Assembly: GCA_937926785.1 (NCBI GenBank)
Contig: CALBBQ010000006.1
Coordinates: 1-64,000, forward strand
Length of the DNA stretch: 64,000 nucleotides
Source of the DNA: an uncultured Bacteroidales bacterium
GTDB taxonomy: Bacteria > Bacteroidota > Bacteroidia > Bacteroidales > Tenuifilaceae
Direction of reading: 5' to 3'
How positions within the stretch are numbered: the stretch's first letter is position 1; each line of letters begins with the position of its first letter. Shown one piece after another: positions 34,475 through 42,651 of the stretch. The translations under genes were made by a program, and so were the position numbers. A model generated the notes under the pieces. That model was not told the DNA's origin. It did no database searches and worked only from the letters and a program-made list of their open reading frames with translations.

Positions 34475-36769
34475 ATGAAACCTAAATCGGCATTTCTCTC
34501 ATACTTCCTTTGGCTATTGGTATTAAACTCTTATGGCCAACGCGATATTGAGCCCAGGCTGATATACAGCGATACCGCCAGCTTCAACTTCACGGGGGAG
34601 TGGCAGTACCTTTCAACCGACATCTTCCTGCTTAACGGCGATAAATTTAGCACCCTGATCAACGAGCTGGACTTTGCCCGCGTTGAACCGAAAAAGAACC
34701 GACGGAAAAAAATGGCCGTGGAAGAGGAGCAGCTGGAATACCTATTCATTACAGCAAACCTGAAAAATGTCAAATTTTTTGGCGATAACGATATCACCTA
34801 CCCTTTATATAACTTCCAGATATCGCGCGATAAGGATAGCAAGTATCAAACCTTTGTGAGCGATAACATTGACCATGTCAGAATCATCGATAACCTTCCC
34901 CTTTACTCCGCCCGCGATTATATCGATGCCGAGATACGCGTACGTGCAATAACCAATAACGACCGCGATCAGGTGCTTGCACTGGTGGCATCGCAGCTTA
35001 AAAACCTTTCCAAAATCACCTCCCCAACCGATGCGGTGATGGCAATAATAGGCGAGTTTGGAAATTTCATTGAGGCCAACACCAAGAAAAAGGAGTACCG
35101 GTTTAGCTCAACCATCAGGCTATTTGAGCAAAAAAACTTCGATACCCGGCTACACTCCATTAGGCTGTACCTGCTAACCACGGCTAACACGCCGCAGGTT
35201 CCATTCACAGCAATGCCGGTACGACAGCTTCTGGATACGGTTGCACATGGACGCTTAACCCGTAACCAGCTTAGGCAGCTGGTTAGCATCCGGGACTACC
35301 CTGTTATCGTGGTAGCCAACTACAAATCGCTTTACCGTACCGAACAGATCACCGGCGATGAGGTAACCTTTGCCAATATCGAAAAGCGGAAAATTAAGGT
35401 TGAGAACGATTTCCGGCAAGGACTAATCAATGCAGAAACTTACCGTCAGGAGAAAGATCTGCTGAACTTTCTCAACGTTTTCGCCCAGTTCAAAAACCAC
35501 CTGGATGTTTACAGCCTCAACTACCGAACGGGCAACACCGATGCTATCTCCGTAAGCTTATTCCGGGTAATGCAGTACTACCGCCAGCTGCTCAAGGCTT
35601 ACGACGAAATGAAGTTCAAATACCGGGGCAATAGCACTTTTAATACCATATTCAACCGTGAATATGAGTCCATACTAAGCTTTGCATCACTATACATGGA
35701 CGACGACCACAACCTGAAATCGACAAAGGCTTTAGTTAACACCTTGGTTAGCCTTGAGGCTAACCCCAATGTGGCCAAAACAGAACTGGAAAGCACCATA
35801 GCCAACCTGCGTTTTTCGGGAATTTTTAAAACTGAACTGATGAACCAGAATCTAGAGGGCCAGCTCGTTACAAACCACCTGGCAAGGTTGGAGGAGATGC
35901 TATACAGAGCACAATTTGAAGCCGAGGTTGAAAAACTTAGAAAAACCGATGCAACTACTAAGAACAGGAATGCTTCCGACAACCTGTTGAAGATGGCCCG
36001 AACAACATCCTGTGTGGTTTGCCGCGAGCGCAGCATGAATGCAATAACCGAGTTTACCCAAAAACTCGATCAGCACTACCTAAAACAGGAACTCCTGCGC
36101 AACGATAGCATTGCCAGCGCTCTTCAACCATGGATTTTTACCCGCATTGAGCTGATACAGCTCATGCGCCAGAACCTCTACGCCATGTACCCCGACAATC
36201 CAAACCTTGAAAGTGCCCGCTACCTTAATGGTAAACTTACCGAAATTGAACGCGATGTGAATAATATACGGGATTTCCTGCGAATCGACCTTGGGGGAAA
36301 GGACCTTTCCATGGTTAAGAACCTCAACGAAAAACTTATCGCCATTAAACGGCAGGCCGATGCAAATGTTGAGATGCTTTGCAAGCTGCGCTCGGATCTA
36401 TGCTCAAAACAGGAGCAAACGAAAACTGCCGAGAATAGCAACCTGGCCAACCTGTTTGCCCGCTCCGATTCGGTTACACGGCAAGCTGAAATTTTTCACT
36501 CCATCTTTACCTACCAGGCAAACCAGCTCAAAGCAACATCAGCCCATATCCCTAACGACGAACTGAAAGTGGAGGTTGACAAGCTGATGGTGATGCTCAA
36601 TGAAATGAAGGTAACCATAAGCCTGCTCGACGGGAAAAACCTTACCCCCGAAACCTATAAAAAACTTGTTGATGAGGTAAACGCCTACTTCCGCAGTATT
36701 AGTAGCAAGCTTGTGGAGTTAGACTCCCTGTCACAGAAACTATGCCCCAGTTTTATTAATCCTGATTAG
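34475..36769 (+). CDS. Large exported protein of unknown function
   Basis: This 764-residue protein has a signal peptide (FLSYFLWLLVLNSYGQ). Residues about 20-260 look beta-rich (YSDTASFNFTGEWQYLSTDIFLLNG, EYRFSSTIRLFEQKNF). Residues about 270-764 are almost wholly helical with many charged residues, long predicted coiled segments (DLLNFLNVFAQFKNHLDVY; KVTISLLDGKN) and a CVVC pair at about residue 510. I do not recognise the family and give no function. It is probably periplasmic or attached to the outer membrane. It is flanked by a convergent gene and a 159-nt upstream gap with an 11-bp repeat, so it seems to be a single-gene unit. Confidence 0.75.
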   Translation: MKPKSAFLSYFLWLLVLNSYGQRDIEPRLIYSDTASFNFTGEWQYLSTDIFLLNGDKFSTLINELDFARVEPKKNRRKKMAVEEEQLEYLFITANLKNVKFFGDNDITYPLYNFQISRDKDSKYQTFVSDNIDHVRIIDNLPLYSARDYIDAEIRVRAITNNDRDQVLALVASQLKNLSKITSPTDAVMAIIGEFGNFIEANTKKKEYRFSSTIRLFEQKNFDTRLHSIRLYLLTTANTPQVPFTAMPVRQLLDTVAHGRLTRNQLRQLVSIRDYPVIVVANYKSLYRTEQITGDEVTFANIEKRKIKVENDFRQGLINAETYRQEKDLLNFLNVFAQFKNHLDVYSLNYRTGNTDAISVSLFRVMQYYRQLLKAYDEMKFKYRGNSTFNTIFNREYESILSFASLYMDDDHNLKSTKALVNTLVSLEANPNVAKTELESTIANLRFSGIFKTELMNQNLEGQLVTNHLARLEEMLYRAQFEAEVEKLRKTDATTKNRNASDNLLKMARTTSCVVCRERSMNAITEFTQKLDQHYLKQELLRNDSIASALQPWIFTRIELIQLMRQNLYAMYPDNPNLESARYLNGKLTEIERDVNNIRDFLRIDLGGKDLSMVKNLNEKLIAIKRQADANVEMLCKLRSDLCSKQEQTKTAENSNLANLFARSDSVTRQAEIFHSIFTYQANQLKATSAHIPNDELKVEVDKLMVMLNEMKVTISLLDGKNLTPETYKKLVDEVNAYFRSISSKLVELDSLSQKLCPSFINPD

Positions 36770-36789
36770 GCTTTTGCAGCAAAACATAT

Positions 36790-37215
36790 TTATACGGCTT
36801 TTTGCCGCTCTTCCATTTGGCGAAACCAGTCGTAGGCCTCTTCCTTTGAACCAAAAAATTTTATGGGTAAACCATAAACCTTTCCTACCTGTAGTATCAG
36901 ATTCAGGTAGTACCGCTTGAAGGTATTCCCCTCGTGAACCACTGCTGCATATTTTAAGCCCTGCTTCACCGCTGTTGGTAGCGCTACCTGCTCAAACCAT
37001 TTACGAGCTTCGGGGTTTACTATTCCCTGGTCGCAAATATCGGATAGGTAACCTCGTACCTCAAAACCAGAGTCCTTCTGAAAAGTGAGCAAAGCAACGA
37101 AAACCGATTTGTACTCCTCAACGGTTTGATTGCCGTGCCACACCACCTCAACGCATTTTTTGTCGGGATTATAAAAGGCAACAGCATAATCAGTCTTAAA
37201 AATTTCAATCCCCAT
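36790..37215 (-). CDS. STAS/SEC14-like (SpoIIAA-like) domain protein
   Basis: This 141-residue soluble protein starts with strands (EIFKTDYAVAFYNPDKKCVEVVWHGNQT) followed by a helix (VEEYKSVFVALLTFQK), the RGYLSDICDQGIV strand and a final Leu/Trp-containing helix (SKEEAYDWFRQM). This order fits the small SpoIIAA-like/STAS-SEC14 domain proteins common in Bacteroidota, which carry no enzymatic motif. Role unknown; perhaps lipid or partner-protein binding. It stands alone, convergent to the gene upstream in the map and divergent from the GroES-like gene. Confidence 0.6.
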   Translation of the reverse strand: MGIEIFKTDYAVAFYNPDKKCVEVVWHGNQTVEEYKSVFVALLTFQKDSGFEVRGYLSDICDQGIVNPEARKWFEQVALPTAVKQGLKYAAVVHEGNTFKRYYLNLILQVGKVYGLPIKFFGSKEEAYDWFRQMEERQKAV

Positions 37216-37327
37216 AGCTGTATGGTTTATTGAAACAATTTACGAAAGCAGCACTTACAAATCAATAGCTTAACCATATATACCAACATTTCGATGACAA
37301 AATGCAAATTTTAGGGTATAAACTGCA

Positions 37328-37357
37328 TTTGAATTATTTTACATTTCCATAAATTTG
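37328..37357 (+). promoter_or_regulatory. Bacteroidota-type promoter of the GroES-like gene
   Basis: TTTG (37328-37331), an 18-nt spacer and TAAATTTG (37350-37357) match both consensus elements. Transcription would begin near 37364, about 18 nt before the ATG at 37382. Confidence 0.6.
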
Positions 37358-37381
37358 CCCAAAAACCTTCTGATTAAGAAT

Positions 37382-37765
37382 ATGTCGTTATCATTTGACC
37401 CGAAAGATTTTGACAGCATAATTGTTGTAGGCGACCGGGTTTTGATTAAACCCAAAAATCCCGATGAGCGCACCAAGGCTGGATTACTGCTACCACCAGG
37501 TGTACAGGAAAAACAGAAAGCGCATAGTGGCTATGTGGTAAAGGTTGGACCGGGCTATCCTATCCCCATGTTCTCGGAAACCGATGAACCCTGGAAAAAA
37601 TCGAAAAGCGATGCTCGCTACTTCCCCCTGCAAGCCCAGGTTGGCGACCTGGCAGTTTACCTCCACGAAAATGCCATTGAGGTTGAGTTCAATAACCAGA
37701 AATATGTAATTGTTCCTTTCTCCTCCATTTTGCTGCTGTTTCGCGATGATGGATTGCTGGAGTAA
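37382..37765 (+). CDS. GroES-like co-chaperonin family protein
   Basis: This 127-residue protein has the cpn10 core: VVGDRVLIKPKNPDERTKAGLLLPPG, a mobile-loop-like segment ending in Ser-Gly (KQKAHSGYVVKVGPG), and the GDLAVYLHENAIEVEFNNQKYVIVPFSSILLLF end. An insert of about 25 residues (PMFSETDEPWKKSKSDARYF) interrupts the roof-loop side, and the total is about 30 residues longer than classical GroES. No groEL is adjacent. It is probably a second, divergent GroES-like protein; whether it binds GroEL is uncertain. The ATG at 37382 is preferred over an upstream TTG because a well-formed promoter ends at 37357. Confidence 0.85.
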   Translation: MSLSFDPKDFDSIIVVGDRVLIKPKNPDERTKAGLLLPPGVQEKQKAHSGYVVKVGPGYPIPMFSETDEPWKKSKSDARYFPLQAQVGDLAVYLHENAIEVEFNNQKYVIVPFSSILLLFRDDGLLE

Positions 37766-37796
37766 TTGCCCTGAATGAAATTTTGTGCCCAAAAAT

Positions 37797-37826
37797 TTTG
37801 CTTTGTTCTATTTTAACTTATATTTG
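37797..37826 (+). promoter_or_regulatory. Bacteroidota-type promoter of the OmpH-like gene
   Basis: TTTG (37797-37800), an 18-nt spacer and TATATTTG (37819-37826) give full matches to both elements. Transcription would begin near 37833, giving a leader of about 73 nt before the ATG at 37906. Confidence 0.6.
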
Positions 37827-37905
37827 CGTTCAGTTGTGTGTGTATGCCTGAAAATTCAAGCATTTGAAAATTGATAACGAAGTAAACAATGTAATTTCAA
37901 TCATC

Positions 37906-38511
37906 ATGAAAAAATCTACCCTCATACTTAACATTCTGTTTGGTGTTGCCATTGTTGTGCTTTTTGTGCTTCACTTTACATCGGGGAAAAAGAAAGCAAC
38001 GCCAACTGATTCAGGTAACAAATCCAATTTGAGCGAACAGTTCACCGCTGCCTGGGTAAACATGGATACCATACTTAATAAGTACGATATGTACTTTGAC
38101 ATGAAGCAGGAGCTTGAGGAAAGTGGCCGCAAAAAGGAAGCAGAACTGACTGCTAAATCGCGCAGCTTCGAAAAGGAAGCCTACGACTTTCAGGACAAGG
38201 TTCAAAAAGGCCTGGTTACCCGCTCCGAAGCACAGCAGCTGCAGACCAATTTAGCAAACAAGGAGCAGGAACTTTACCGTCTGCGCGACGAGATGCGCAT
38301 GCAGCTTGCCGAAGAGGAACAGGTTAAGCTCCGTCAAATCCATAACAGCATCACCGAATACCTTAAAGAATACAACGCCGATAAGGGCTATCACCTTATC
38401 CTAAGCAGCTCCTTTGGTGGACCTCTGCTCTACGGCAACCCCACCATTGATATCACCAACGAGGTGCTGGAAAGTTTGAACAAAAAATACGCCGCTACCC
38501 GAAAAAAATAA
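37906..38511 (+). CDS. OmpH/Skp-family protein with N-terminal membrane anchor
   Basis: This 201-residue protein starts with a hydrophobic segment (ILNILFGVAIVVLFVLHF) followed by Lys residues, which looks like an uncleaved anchor more than a cleavable signal. Then come the OmpH/Skp strand AWVNMDTILNKYDMYFDM, two long antiparallel charged helices (about residues 60-145, QELEESGRKKEAELTAKS and EEEQVKLRQIHNSITEYL), and the final strands KGYHLILSSSFGGPLLYGN. Skp is a periplasmic chaperone for outer-membrane proteins. The anchored form suggests a chaperone or envelope scaffold held at the inner membrane. The ATG at 37906 is preferred over an upstream TTG. Confidence 0.85.
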   Translation: MKKSTLILNILFGVAIVVLFVLHFTSGKKKATPTDSGNKSNLSEQFTAAWVNMDTILNKYDMYFDMKQELEESGRKKEAELTAKSRSFEKEAYDFQDKVQKGLVTRSEAQQLQTNLANKEQELYRLRDEMRMQLAEEEQVKLRQIHNSITEYLKEYNADKGYHLILSSSFGGPLLYGNPTIDITNEVLESLNKKYAATRKK

Positions 38512-38540
38512 CACCCACCTATACTAAACCTAAACCAACC

Positions 38541-38587
38541 CGAAACCCTTTCGAATGTTTAGCATGAGAAAGGGTTTCGCTATTTTT
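38541..38587 (+). terminator. Terminator after the OmpH-like gene
   Basis: CGAAACCCTTTC (38541-38552) and GAAAGGGTTTCG (38568-38579) form a perfect 12-bp stem with a 15-nt loop, followed by CTATTTTTG. The T run is interrupted. It ends only a few bases before the next gene and overlaps a promoter-like element. Confidence 0.75.
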
Positions 38588-38588
38588 G
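38558..38588 (+). promoter_or_regulatory. Candidate promoter overlapping the terminator hairpin
   Basis: TATTTTTG (38581-38588) matches TAnnTTTG and is 4 nt before the glycosyltransferase ATG. A TTTA (38558-38561) in the hairpin loop, 19 nt upstream, could serve as -33. The transcript would be nearly leaderless. Confidence 0.35.
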
Positions 38589-38592
38589 CACC

Positions 38593-39864
38593 ATGAGCTG
38601 GCATAGCTACTTCACCAAAAAACAATTTGCTCCGGGCATTACGTTAGCTCCCGAAAGTAACCTGGGTTTATGTGTTGTTATCCCCAGTTATAACGAACTC
38701 AACCTTTCCAAAGCGCTTGATGCAATAGGGAAATGTAAACTTCCACCCTGTAGTGTCGAGGTCATTGTAGTGGTAAACCATCCCGAGGACTCTCCGGTAG
38801 ATATTATAAAAACTTCGGAACAAACGGTTAATGAGGTTGAGGAAGCCCAGAAAAAATGGGGAAACACTCAGCTAAAGTATCACGCCATCAGGGCGTACAA
38901 CCTGCCACGTAAGCATGCAGGAGTTGGGCTCGCCCGGCAAATTGGTATGGACGAGGCGGCTTACCGCTTGATGAACGTTTCCAATCCCAATGGGGTAATC
39001 GCCTGCTTCGATGCCGATTCGGAATGTGAACCCAACTACCTTACAGAACTACATCGGCTTTGGCAACAATTCCCAAAAACCCATGCCTGCTCAGTTAGGT
39101 ATGAACACCCGCTCCATGGCAGCGAATACCCTCCTGAGGTTTACAACGGTATTGCTGCCTATGAGCTACACCTTCGCTACTATAACCAGGCCTCTAGGTT
39201 TGTAGGCTTTCCGTTTGCATATCACACGGTAGGCTCATCGATGGCCGTTTGTGCCGAGGCCTACATCCGCTCTGGAGGAATGAACCGCCACCAGGCCGGT
39301 GAGGATTTCTATTTCCTGCACAAGATTATACCGCATGGACGATTTAGTGAGCTGAACAGCACATGCGTGTACCCCTCGCCACGACCATCGAACAGAGTAC
39401 CGTTTGGCACCGGCAGGGCCATGAGCAAGCTGCTTTTTCATAACGAACCCATCTTAACCTATAGCCTGGATTCGTTTCTGAACCTGCTCCCATTCTTTGG
39501 AGGTGTCAAAGACCTTTACCTGGCCGAAGAGCAACAAACCCTTAGATTTATTGGAACGCTTGTGGAACCGCTGAAGCAGTATCTTATGAGAGTTGATGCG
39601 GTGAATGCCATTGCAAACGCAAGGGCAAACGCTTCTTCTTCTAAATCATTTATTAAACGATTCTTCCTTTGGTTCGATGCCTTTATGCTCCTTAAGTACA
39701 TGAATTTTGCCGCCGAGAACTACTATGGTCGCTTACCGGTAGAGGAACAGGCAAGTCGATTGCTTGAATGCCTGGGCATAAAACAGCCCTACGATTTGAA
39801 TACCAAGGATTTACTCCTGACGTACAGGGAGATGGAGCGCAAGGATTGGCACGCTATACTCTGA
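38593..39864 (+). CDS. Family 2-like glycosyltransferase
   Basis: This 423-residue protein has the GT-A start GLCVVIPSYNELNLSKALDAI, the metal/nucleotide DxD motif in CFDADSECEPNYL (about residue 138) and the AGEDFYFLHKI segment (about 238), corresponding to the ED catalytic region of GT2 enzymes. KHAGVGLARQIGMDEAA is also typical. There is no membrane segment, so it is probably cytoplasmic or peripheral. It should transfer a sugar from a nucleotide donor; acceptor unknown. No other glycan genes are beside it. Its 3' end overlaps the convergent TPR-phosphatase gene by 11 nt. Confidence 0.85.
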   Translation: MSWHSYFTKKQFAPGITLAPESNLGLCVVIPSYNELNLSKALDAIGKCKLPPCSVEVIVVVNHPEDSPVDIIKTSEQTVNEVEEAQKKWGNTQLKYHAIRAYNLPRKHAGVGLARQIGMDEAAYRLMNVSNPNGVIACFDADSECEPNYLTELHRLWQQFPKTHACSVRYEHPLHGSEYPPEVYNGIAAYELHLRYYNQASRFVGFPFAYHTVGSSMAVCAEAYIRSGGMNRHQAGEDFYFLHKIIPHGRFSELNSTCVYPSPRPSNRVPFGTGRAMSKLLFHNEPILTYSLDSFLNLLPFFGGVKDLYLAEEQQTLRFIGTLVEPLKQYLMRVDAVNAIANARANASSSKSFIKRFFLWFDAFMLLKYMNFAAENYYGRLPVEEQASRLLECLGIKQPYDLNTKDLLLTYREMERKDWHAIL

Positions 39865-42397
39865 AGCCAATTACCAGAATATCGTCAATCTGTTCATTCT
39901 CCTCGCCACGCCAATCGTAATGAATCCGCTCAAGGATATCGCGTTGCTCCGGCATGGGTTTCTCCCAGATCTCAAGTAGGGTCTGCTTCAGCTTCTTGAG
40001 CATGAACTTGCGGCCATCGGAACCGCCAAACTGATCGGCATAGCCATCGGAGAACATGTAGAATGTGTCGCCAGGCTGGTAGTTGACCTCGTGGTTGGTG
40101 AAGGGCATGTGGTCGTTTATATGCACGGCAACGGGCATCTTGTCGGCCTTGTACTCAATAAGTTCCCCTTTCCGGATCTGGTAAAGCGGGTTATAGGCTC
40201 CCGCCCACTCAAGCCGTTGGTTCTGCTTATCTATCACGCATAGCGAAATATCCATCCCATCCTTTTGCTCCTCCAGCTTACCGGTTTGGCTCAGAGTGGT
40301 TTTAATGTGGCTGCGCAGGTTATTGAGGATTTCGGCAGGTTGCAGAATATTTTCCTTGTTAACTATCTCGTAGAGGAACGATACACCCAGCATGCTCATG
40401 AATGCGCCCGGTACGCCGTGGCCGGTGCAATCGGCAGCAACCAACACAATTTTATCATTTTTACGGGTCATCCAGTAGAAATCGCCGCTCACAATGTCGC
40501 GGGGCATAAACAGCACGAAGTGCTCGGGTAGCACATCGGAAATAAGCGCTGATGTGGGAAGAACGGCCGTTTGAATGCGGCTTGCGTACTTTATACTATC
40601 GGTAATTTCCTGTTTCTGCCGGGTAATGAGCGCATTCTTCTCTTCAAGGATGATATTGGCCCGCTGCTTATCGCGGAACATCTTGAACATGAGCAGGGCG
40701 ACCATCAGGATTAGGAAAGATCCGATGATGGCACCGATAATCATCAGCTTCTGCCGTTGAATAATCGATTTCTGGAGCTCATCCTTGTTCTTCATCAGTA
40801 CCAGCTGCTGCTCCTTCTTTTCGGTCTCGTACTTGGTTTGCATCTCGGCCATTACCCGCTGGCTCTTCTCACTAAAAATCTCATCTTTAATTCGAACGGC
40901 TTGCTTAAAGTAGGTGTAAGCTCTTACCAAATCGCCTTGGTGCTCATATAGCTTGGACAAACGGTCGTAGCTGTAGCGGAGTGTTTCTTTCAAGCCCAAC
41001 TTCTCCGATAGCCTGGAGCATTCAATAAAGGCAAGCTCTGCCTCATCGTAACGTGCCTGACGGAATAGGCTTTCGCCCTTGGCGTAAAGTGCGGCTGTAG
41101 TTTCGTAAAGCAGATTGTTCTTGCGTGACAATAGTAATGCCTTGGTGATGTAAGCGTTTGCCCGCTCCCAGTCGCGTGCCCAGCTATATATGCTACCCAG
41201 GTTGGTGTTCACCTTGGCAATCTCACCCTCTTCATTCAGCTCGGTAAAAATCGTTAGCGCCTTATGGTAGTAGTTAGTAGCGCTGTCGAATGCGGTTAGA
41301 ATCTCTGTCTGTTTGATTTTATAGAGCGAATCCTCCCACATCTCACCAAAACGAGCTACCAGCTTATTGGTGGCCAAGCGCGAGAAAACGTTTCCAATAT
41401 TCTGCAGGGTTTGCCCCTCCTCCTTTTTCTTTTGAAGCTTGCGGAAAAGATCCAGGGCCGTTTTGTGGTAACCCAACGCTTTAAGATAGTTTGCCTCGTT
41501 CTCTTTAGTAGCCAGAACGCTTTGCGACAGGTTTTCGTAGATCATGCCCAAACCCGAGTTACAGGTTGCTATCCCTTCATCGTGGTTAATGCTTTCAAAG
41601 GTTCGGAGGGCTTTTTGGTACTGCTCCAGTGCAAGCTGAAAGTTACTTAATGCGATGTGTGTCCGCCCAATGTTCAGGTAGGCTATGGCCAGGTAAGCGG
41701 GTTGATCGCCCATACGCTCCTTAAGCTCAACCTCCTGATGGTAGCACCAGATAGCGCTATCGTAGCGTGCCAGGTCGAAGTATATACGACCAAGCCCGTT
41801 GTAGGTAAGGGCTATCTCCTTCCAGTCGCCCAGCTTTTGGCGCAGCTTGAGCGATTGCTGTATGTAAAACAGGGCCGAGTCGTTTACCCCGCGCTCCTGC
41901 ATAATCTTTCCCAACCTGAAGTAGGCGTAAGCCTGATATCTAACACTATCGACCTTAATGGCCTGCTGAAGCAGCAGGTTGGCATACCGGTGCGACTGTT
42001 CAAAGGAATCGATGTAGAAGTAAGATGTGGAAATTCCCTTGTAAGCTTGCAGAATTACATTTTTGAAGTCTTTTTTTTGAGCCAGCCCAAGCGCTTTTTT
42101 GTACTGCTCAATGGCTTCGTTGTCCATGTAGCTCTCCGATAGGGCAAAACCCTTGTTGATGTATGCGCTGGCAAGCACCTCATCGTTTACCTTACGGGCA
42201 ATTGAAATGGCCTCATCGGCATACTTCAAGGCCTCGTCGGTTCCTGAGGCAACCTCGGTGAGCTTAAAAAGCAGCATCACTTTATCCTTACCCTTGGTGC
42301 CGGATAGCAAGTTCAACAGGCTATCGCGCTCGGTTGCATGGACCATGCTAACCAGCAATAGCCCTAACAGGGTGATTGCAAAAGTTTTTGCCCTCAT
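39854..42397 (-). CDS. TPR-repeat membrane protein with SpoIIE/PP2C phosphatase domain
   Basis: This 847-residue protein has a signal peptide (ITLLGLLLVSMVHA), then 10 or more TPR-like repeats (about residues 25-520; e.g. AYFRLGKIMQERGVNDSALFY, IAYLNIGRTHIALSNFQLALE). One membrane segment (LMIIGAIIGSFLILMVALLMF), a coiled-coil link and a C-terminal PP2C-type SpoIIE domain (DIVSGDFYW, ADCTGHGVPGAFMSMLG, FYMFSDGYADQFGG) follow. The periplasmic TPR part probably senses a partner and controls a cytoplasmic Ser/Thr phosphatase that acts in a partner-switching or anti-sigma pathway. No cognate kinase or anti-sigma antagonist lies beside it. The ATG for MRAKTFAITLL is preferred over one 8 codons upstream because it gives a clean signal peptide. 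Confidence 0.9.
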   Translation of the reverse strand: MRAKTFAITLLGLLLVSMVHATERDSLLNLLSGTKGKDKVMLLFKLTEVASGTDEALKYADEAISIARKVNDEVLASAYINKGFALSESYMDNEAIEQYKKALGLAQKKDFKNVILQAYKGISTSYFYIDSFEQSHRYANLLLQQAIKVDSVRYQAYAYFRLGKIMQERGVNDSALFYIQQSLKLRQKLGDWKEIALTYNGLGRIYFDLARYDSAIWCYHQEVELKERMGDQPAYLAIAYLNIGRTHIALSNFQLALEQYQKALRTFESINHDEGIATCNSGLGMIYENLSQSVLATKENEANYLKALGYHKTALDLFRKLQKKKEEGQTLQNIGNVFSRLATNKLVARFGEMWEDSLYKIKQTEILTAFDSATNYYHKALTIFTELNEEGEIAKVNTNLGSIYSWARDWERANAYITKALLLSRKNNLLYETTAALYAKGESLFRQARYDEAELAFIECSRLSEKLGLKETLRYSYDRLSKLYEHQGDLVRAYTYFKQAVRIKDEIFSEKSQRVMAEMQTKYETEKKEQQLVLMKNKDELQKSIIQRQKLMIIGAIIGSFLILMVALLMFKMFRDKQRANIILEEKNALITRQKQEITDSIKYASRIQTAVLPTSALISDVLPEHFVLFMPRDIVSGDFYWMTRKNDKIVLVAADCTGHGVPGAFMSMLGVSFLYEIVNKENILQPAEILNNLRSHIKTTLSQTGKLEEQKDGMDISLCVIDKQNQRLEWAGAYNPLYQIRKGELIEYKADKMPVAVHINDHMPFTNHEVNYQPGDTFYMFSDGYADQFGGSDGRKFMLKKLKQTLLEIWEKPMPEQRDILERIHYDWRGEENEQIDDILVIGFRV

Positions 42398-42544
42398 TAC
42401 ACAAATCGGATTCGATAGCAAATTACTAAAGAATGTAACTTAATGCAAAGGAATTTGATAAAAATAAACCTGCGTTCAGCAAATACCCCATTTTGGGGTG
42501 TGGAATCACTTGGATTTTATTGCTTGCGCATGAAAAAATGAAGG

Positions 42545-42600
42545 ACAAAATCAACTTCCTATGATGTATGTAGAAACTTCCTTCAAACAAAATCAACTTC
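42545..42600. repeat. Two 14-bp direct repeats upstream of the zinc operon
   Basis: ACAAAATCAACTTC occurs at 42545-42558 and 42587-42600, 42 bp apart (about four helical turns). They lie just upstream of the candidate promoter for znuA. They could be regulator sites; no known Zur consensus was recognised. Confidence 0.5.
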
Positions 42601-42623
42601 AACTATGTTTAAATGGATTTGAT

Positions 42624-42635
42624 AAGTTAACTTTG
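42624..42635 (+). promoter_or_regulatory. Candidate znuA -7 element overlapping a palindrome
   Basis: TAACTTTG (42628-42635) matches TAnnTTTG. It overlaps the perfect 10-bp palindrome AAGTTAACTT (42624-42633), a position where a repressor could block the polymerase. The -33 element is weak. Transcription would begin near 42642, about 10 nt before the ATG. Confidence 0.4.
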
Positions 42636-42651
42636 ATTGAATTTTTGCAGT

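Noticed and set aside
37355..37381. TTG upstream start for the GroES-like gene
   Set aside because: It overlaps the -7 promoter element (37350-37357); the ATG at 37382 fits the family start.
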